This document shows positions 61,310 to 64,000 of a DNA stretch of 64,000 nt, piece after piece (the first letter of the stretch is position 1; each line of letters opens with the position of its first letter). This stretch comes from Epiperipatus broadwayi (Eukaryota > Onychophora > Udeonychophora > Euonychophora > Peripatidae). Position numbers and translations under genes: made by a program. The stretch covers positions 124,001-188,000 of the forward strand of contig JAQFVV010000546.1 in the NCBI GenBank assembly GCA_028023455.1. The letters run 5' to 3'. The notes below the pieces were generated by a model. The model searched no databases. It was not told the origin of the DNA and worked only from the letters and a program-made list of their open reading frames with translations.

Positions 61310-63235
61310 TTATATATGATGACAAACTTTTAAATAATTTCTTTAGTAAAATTACATTTTGAAAGTGATGCATGAATTTGTACTTTTTATGTTTATGGTG
61401 GGTGTATGGTAGAGCAGGGCTGTGTGGATGCAATGTGTTTATGGTGCTCCAAAGTATATGCTCGGCACTGTCTAGACCTAGATATTGAGCTCCCAGGGTA
61501 GTCCAGCAGTGTATATGTAGGCCTCATGAATAGGCCTTGGTTTCATGAATAGACCTTTTCTAAAGCCCCTAAGACTCACAAGAGATGAGCAGGGCTGGCT
61601 CAGTGCCTGATATTTTTTTCCTGGATACTATTTCTTGTGGATGATCTGTCTAGGTACTTAGAGGGGCAGTGCTTAAAAATGAGGTATTTTCTCGCGACAT
61701 CATGGGGCATTGTATACTTGGTCCATGCTTGACTATCTACTTATCATGGCATGAAGAGCTGCACTTCACATTTTCACTTTTCCTCTCTCACCTTGCCTAT
61801 TTCATCAGCATTAACTAATCAAGCAGAAAGACATTTAGAAATTTATATTTTCTTAATTCTATAAAACGATTGTATATTTCGTTTATTAAAAAAAAAGACA
61901 TTTTAAATCAATTAACAATCATCTGTCAAAAATTTGATAGTACTTGTTTCAAGAAAAAGACTATTCAGCAAAGAGAATAAAATTGTGAGAATAATCTGTA
62001 ATAATTTTATTGTGATAAATACTAATGTTATGTAGATAAATTAATATATCGCACGTCTGTGCAAATTATATATATATATATGCGTTTCAGTAAACCTAGT
62101 ATGTAAAATTTATTTCATTTAACTGAAACTTCAATCATTTATTGTATTTTATATAATTTAAAATTTTGATAATTATTTTGTAGCAAGTCAAATAGGTTAT
62201 TTCACGCACACACATGTATATATGCGTATGTTGTCAATTATAACACATGTAAATTTTAATCATTTTTTTTTATATAATCATTTTATGTTTTATTGAAATG
62301 TATTTCTTGTATATTATAAAACGCACGTCTGTGTATATATATATATATGTGTTTGTAGAAACTTATAAAGAAATATTGTAAATCAATATGATAACTTTAA
62401 TTGTGTATATAATATTGTATATCATTCAAAATCAGAACCCTTAACCTATAAGACCTTAAATACCATTTTTTTATTGTTATTAATAAACTTGTTTAATTGT
62501 TAAAAATTGTATTCCATCATCTCTTGTTCACATACAGTAATAGAGCCCATGTTTTCTGAGCTAGATTTCAGACACGGACAAATGGGGATGTGCTTAGTGC
62601 TTTGGGCATCCAGTGATGATCAATCATCATCCTGGTTGGCGCATAAGATTATACTCTTTAAAGCCTATGCACTATATTTTATTTTAATTTAATTTTGTTA
62701 AAAATTTAAGTTTATAGTTAGCCAGTATAAGAGGTCATAGCATTGATGATGATCAGCATGTTTTAAATGTCCCAGCATTATTGATTTGATTTCTGATTAT
62801 TGTGCATTTTAATGGATGGGCACTAAGCTGGTGCATCCAAGTTATGTTTATATAATTGCCCAAGCTGGCAAAGGCTCAATAGTTAGCCTGGTCTACAGAA
62901 GACCCATTTTCAATCCAGTCACAAGGTTGACTGTTAATTTATATATTTTATTGTACTAATTTGTTTATTCCCATCAATGATGATGATGGATGGTTATTTC
63001 TCTCTAGTATTTACTTATACTGATATTTACTTTATAATGCTGGTTGATAATAATTATGTTTTACTTGCTCTTCTGAGTTAGCTTTTGATCTTTCAATGTT
63101 CACAGAGATCTCATGTTCCCTTAAATATATCTCATAAATACTTTTGCAAATTATTATTTCATTTTAAATGGACTGGGAGTGATGATGATTTTCCATCACC
63201 CCAGTTCAATTCTACTTTCCACCAACTTCCTATAC
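61310..63235. other. Mixed stretch, no supported gene
   Basis: 61400-61800 is more GC-balanced (for example CGCGACATCATGGGGCATTG near 61692) but has no long frame. (TA)n runs lie near 62070 and 62330, each following a similar GCACGTCTGTG word (62050 and 62322), so those two are diverged copies of one repeat. 62560-62960 is again more balanced, with no frame beyond 61 codons. Confidence 0.5.
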
Positions 63236-63239
63236 TCCC

Positions 63240-64000
63240 ATCCCATTACAATATATATATGTATGTATATGCAAATTTACAAATAAATATTTAAAAATGC
63301 AGTATTTAAAAGCTTATAAATATATATATATATATATATGTATAACAGTCACTTAGGAGTGCTTTCAACTAACTTGTAGCTTTGTCAACTATCACATTTA
63401 AAATGTCAGCTTTCCCATAATTCAATGATGTCAACTTTCCCATAATTCTGTGATCTTAATGTTTGCTGCTTGCCTATTAACCAAATGTTGCTTGTATTTA
63501 CATATTTACATCGCCTCTTTAATTTTCCTTTTATTATTATTTCTTTCAGTTTCCAATATTTTTACATTGTTATAATTAAAAGTGAAACCATATATACATG
63601 ATTTATTATGGTCATAAAAGACAGAAGCTGATAAATTATCATTATTTTTAAAATTTCGTTTTGTATTTTGAACCCTTTTAAATAACAATAAGTGTTCCTT
63701 TGTTCTTTTTTCCAATGTGCACCTCGATTCACCTATACATCCACGGCCACACCCACATGTCCATTTGTAAATGATATAATTTTTATTTGTAAATAAAGTT
63801 TTATCCTTTGAATTGTTTATTAATTTATTTAATGTAGGTGGTGCATGAAATGCAATATCACATATTCCTTTATAAATTTTCTTAATGAAACTTGTCTGTT
63901 GATTTGAAATATATGGTATTGATATCCACAATTTTTTATCAGAAGAACTAACACTATTATTATTTTTATATTTATAAGTAAAATTTTTAATAGTATAATA
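63240..64000 (-). mobile_element. Penelope-like element, 3' part, runs off the window
   Basis: Minus-strand PLE: coding part from the right edge to about 63431, then the 3' untranslated part down to about 63250, next to (TA)n at 63250 and 63320. The 3' part (CCATAATTCTGTGATCTTAA and GTCAGCTTTCCCATAATTC words) matches both arms of the palindrome at 35503-36080. It is the least damaged copy of this family in the window. Confidence 0.88.
63431..64000 (-). pseudogene. PLE GIY-YIG endonuclease region, partial
   Basis: The frame is open from the window edge (64000) to a TAA at 63506-63508: about 164 codons with no stop. It reads SSSDKKLWISIPYISNQQ (linker), PPTLNKLINNSKD, then the endonuclease core IIYKWTCGCGRGCIGESRCT and EKRTKEHLLLF, later SASVFYDHNKSC and NVKILETERNNNKRKIKEAM. 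CxCxRGCIGESR with EKRTKEH corresponds to the GIY-YIG core of PLEs. After the TAA the same frame is open for 24 more codons (NRQAANIKITELWES) to TGA at 63431-63433, the ancestral end as shown by the 35.9 kb copy. One nonsense change thus removes only the tail. The RT lies beyond the window. Confidence 0.9.

Overview
The window looks like intergenic or intronic DNA from an animal (invertebrate) nuclear genome. It is strongly AT-rich (by eye about three quarters A+T, not counted), poor in CpG, full of (AT)n, (AAT)n, (TAG)n and ATG/ATC microsatellites, and dense in decayed transposable elements. There is no bacterial gene organisation and no protein-coding host gene that I can name. The mixture of Penelope-like elements with a GIY-YIG domain, Merlin DNA transposons, non-LTR retrotransposons, Ty3/Gypsy relics and tRNA-related repeats fits a mollusc, with a cephalopod as one guess, but hydrozoans and flatworms carry similar elements. 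The species is not decidable from this sequence alone.

Layout. 1-3.0 kb holds two non-LTR reverse-transcriptase relics on the minus strand, one with an inverted duplicate of its own RT segment (2367-2625), with repeats between them. 3.1-4.4 kb holds a (TAG)n microsatellite, a tRNA-like segment and a pyrimidine tract. 4.4-10.96 kb is bounded by two long inverted arms (about 1.2 and 1.6 kb, with internal tandem repeats). Just inside the arms are the two ends of a Merlin/ISXO2-like transposase on the minus strand, and between those lies a block of about 2.6 kb that is clearly richer in CpG and carries a TATA-like core promoter and a possible first exon. 11.9-13.7 kb is a decayed Penelope-like element (PLE), followed by AC/AT repeats and a tRNA-derived SINE candidate at 14.3 kb. 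16.3-16.65 kb has two CCAAT boxes and a short basic reading frame that could be a host promoter and first exon. 17.66-17.93 kb is an unrecognised 90-codon open frame.

18-31 kb is mainly old repeats: a recurring TGTAACAGAATAAAA-like motif, an inverted/direct repeat family at 22.6-23.5 kb, a 340-356 bp tandem repeat at 28.7-29.6 kb with an inverted relative at 23.9 kb, and a foldback at 30.6-31.0 kb. 31.9-32.76 kb is a second PLE lineage. 35.5-36.1 kb is a palindrome made only of PLE 3' ends. 36.4-37.65 kb is a probable Gypsy relic on the minus strand. 38129-39121 is the clearest mobile element here: a 993 bp Merlin copy with 61 bp terminal inverted repeats, a perfect 8 bp target duplication and a truncated transposase.

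39-48 kb is mostly unassigned AT-rich sequence with one decayed coding-like stretch near 45.4-45.8 kb. 48.8-50.35 kb is a broken Ty3/Gypsy gag-protease-RT on the plus strand. 51-57.7 kb is rich in tandem and foldback repeats, including a 66 bp-arm hairpin at 53.5 kb, a 350 bp unit foldback at 54.7-55.9 kb, and foldbacks with a pol III box B-like motif at 56.4 and 57.2-57.7 kb. The window ends inside a third PLE copy on the minus strand (63.2-64.0 kb), whose frame runs off the edge. The genes seen are selfish-element genes and do not form a host pathway.
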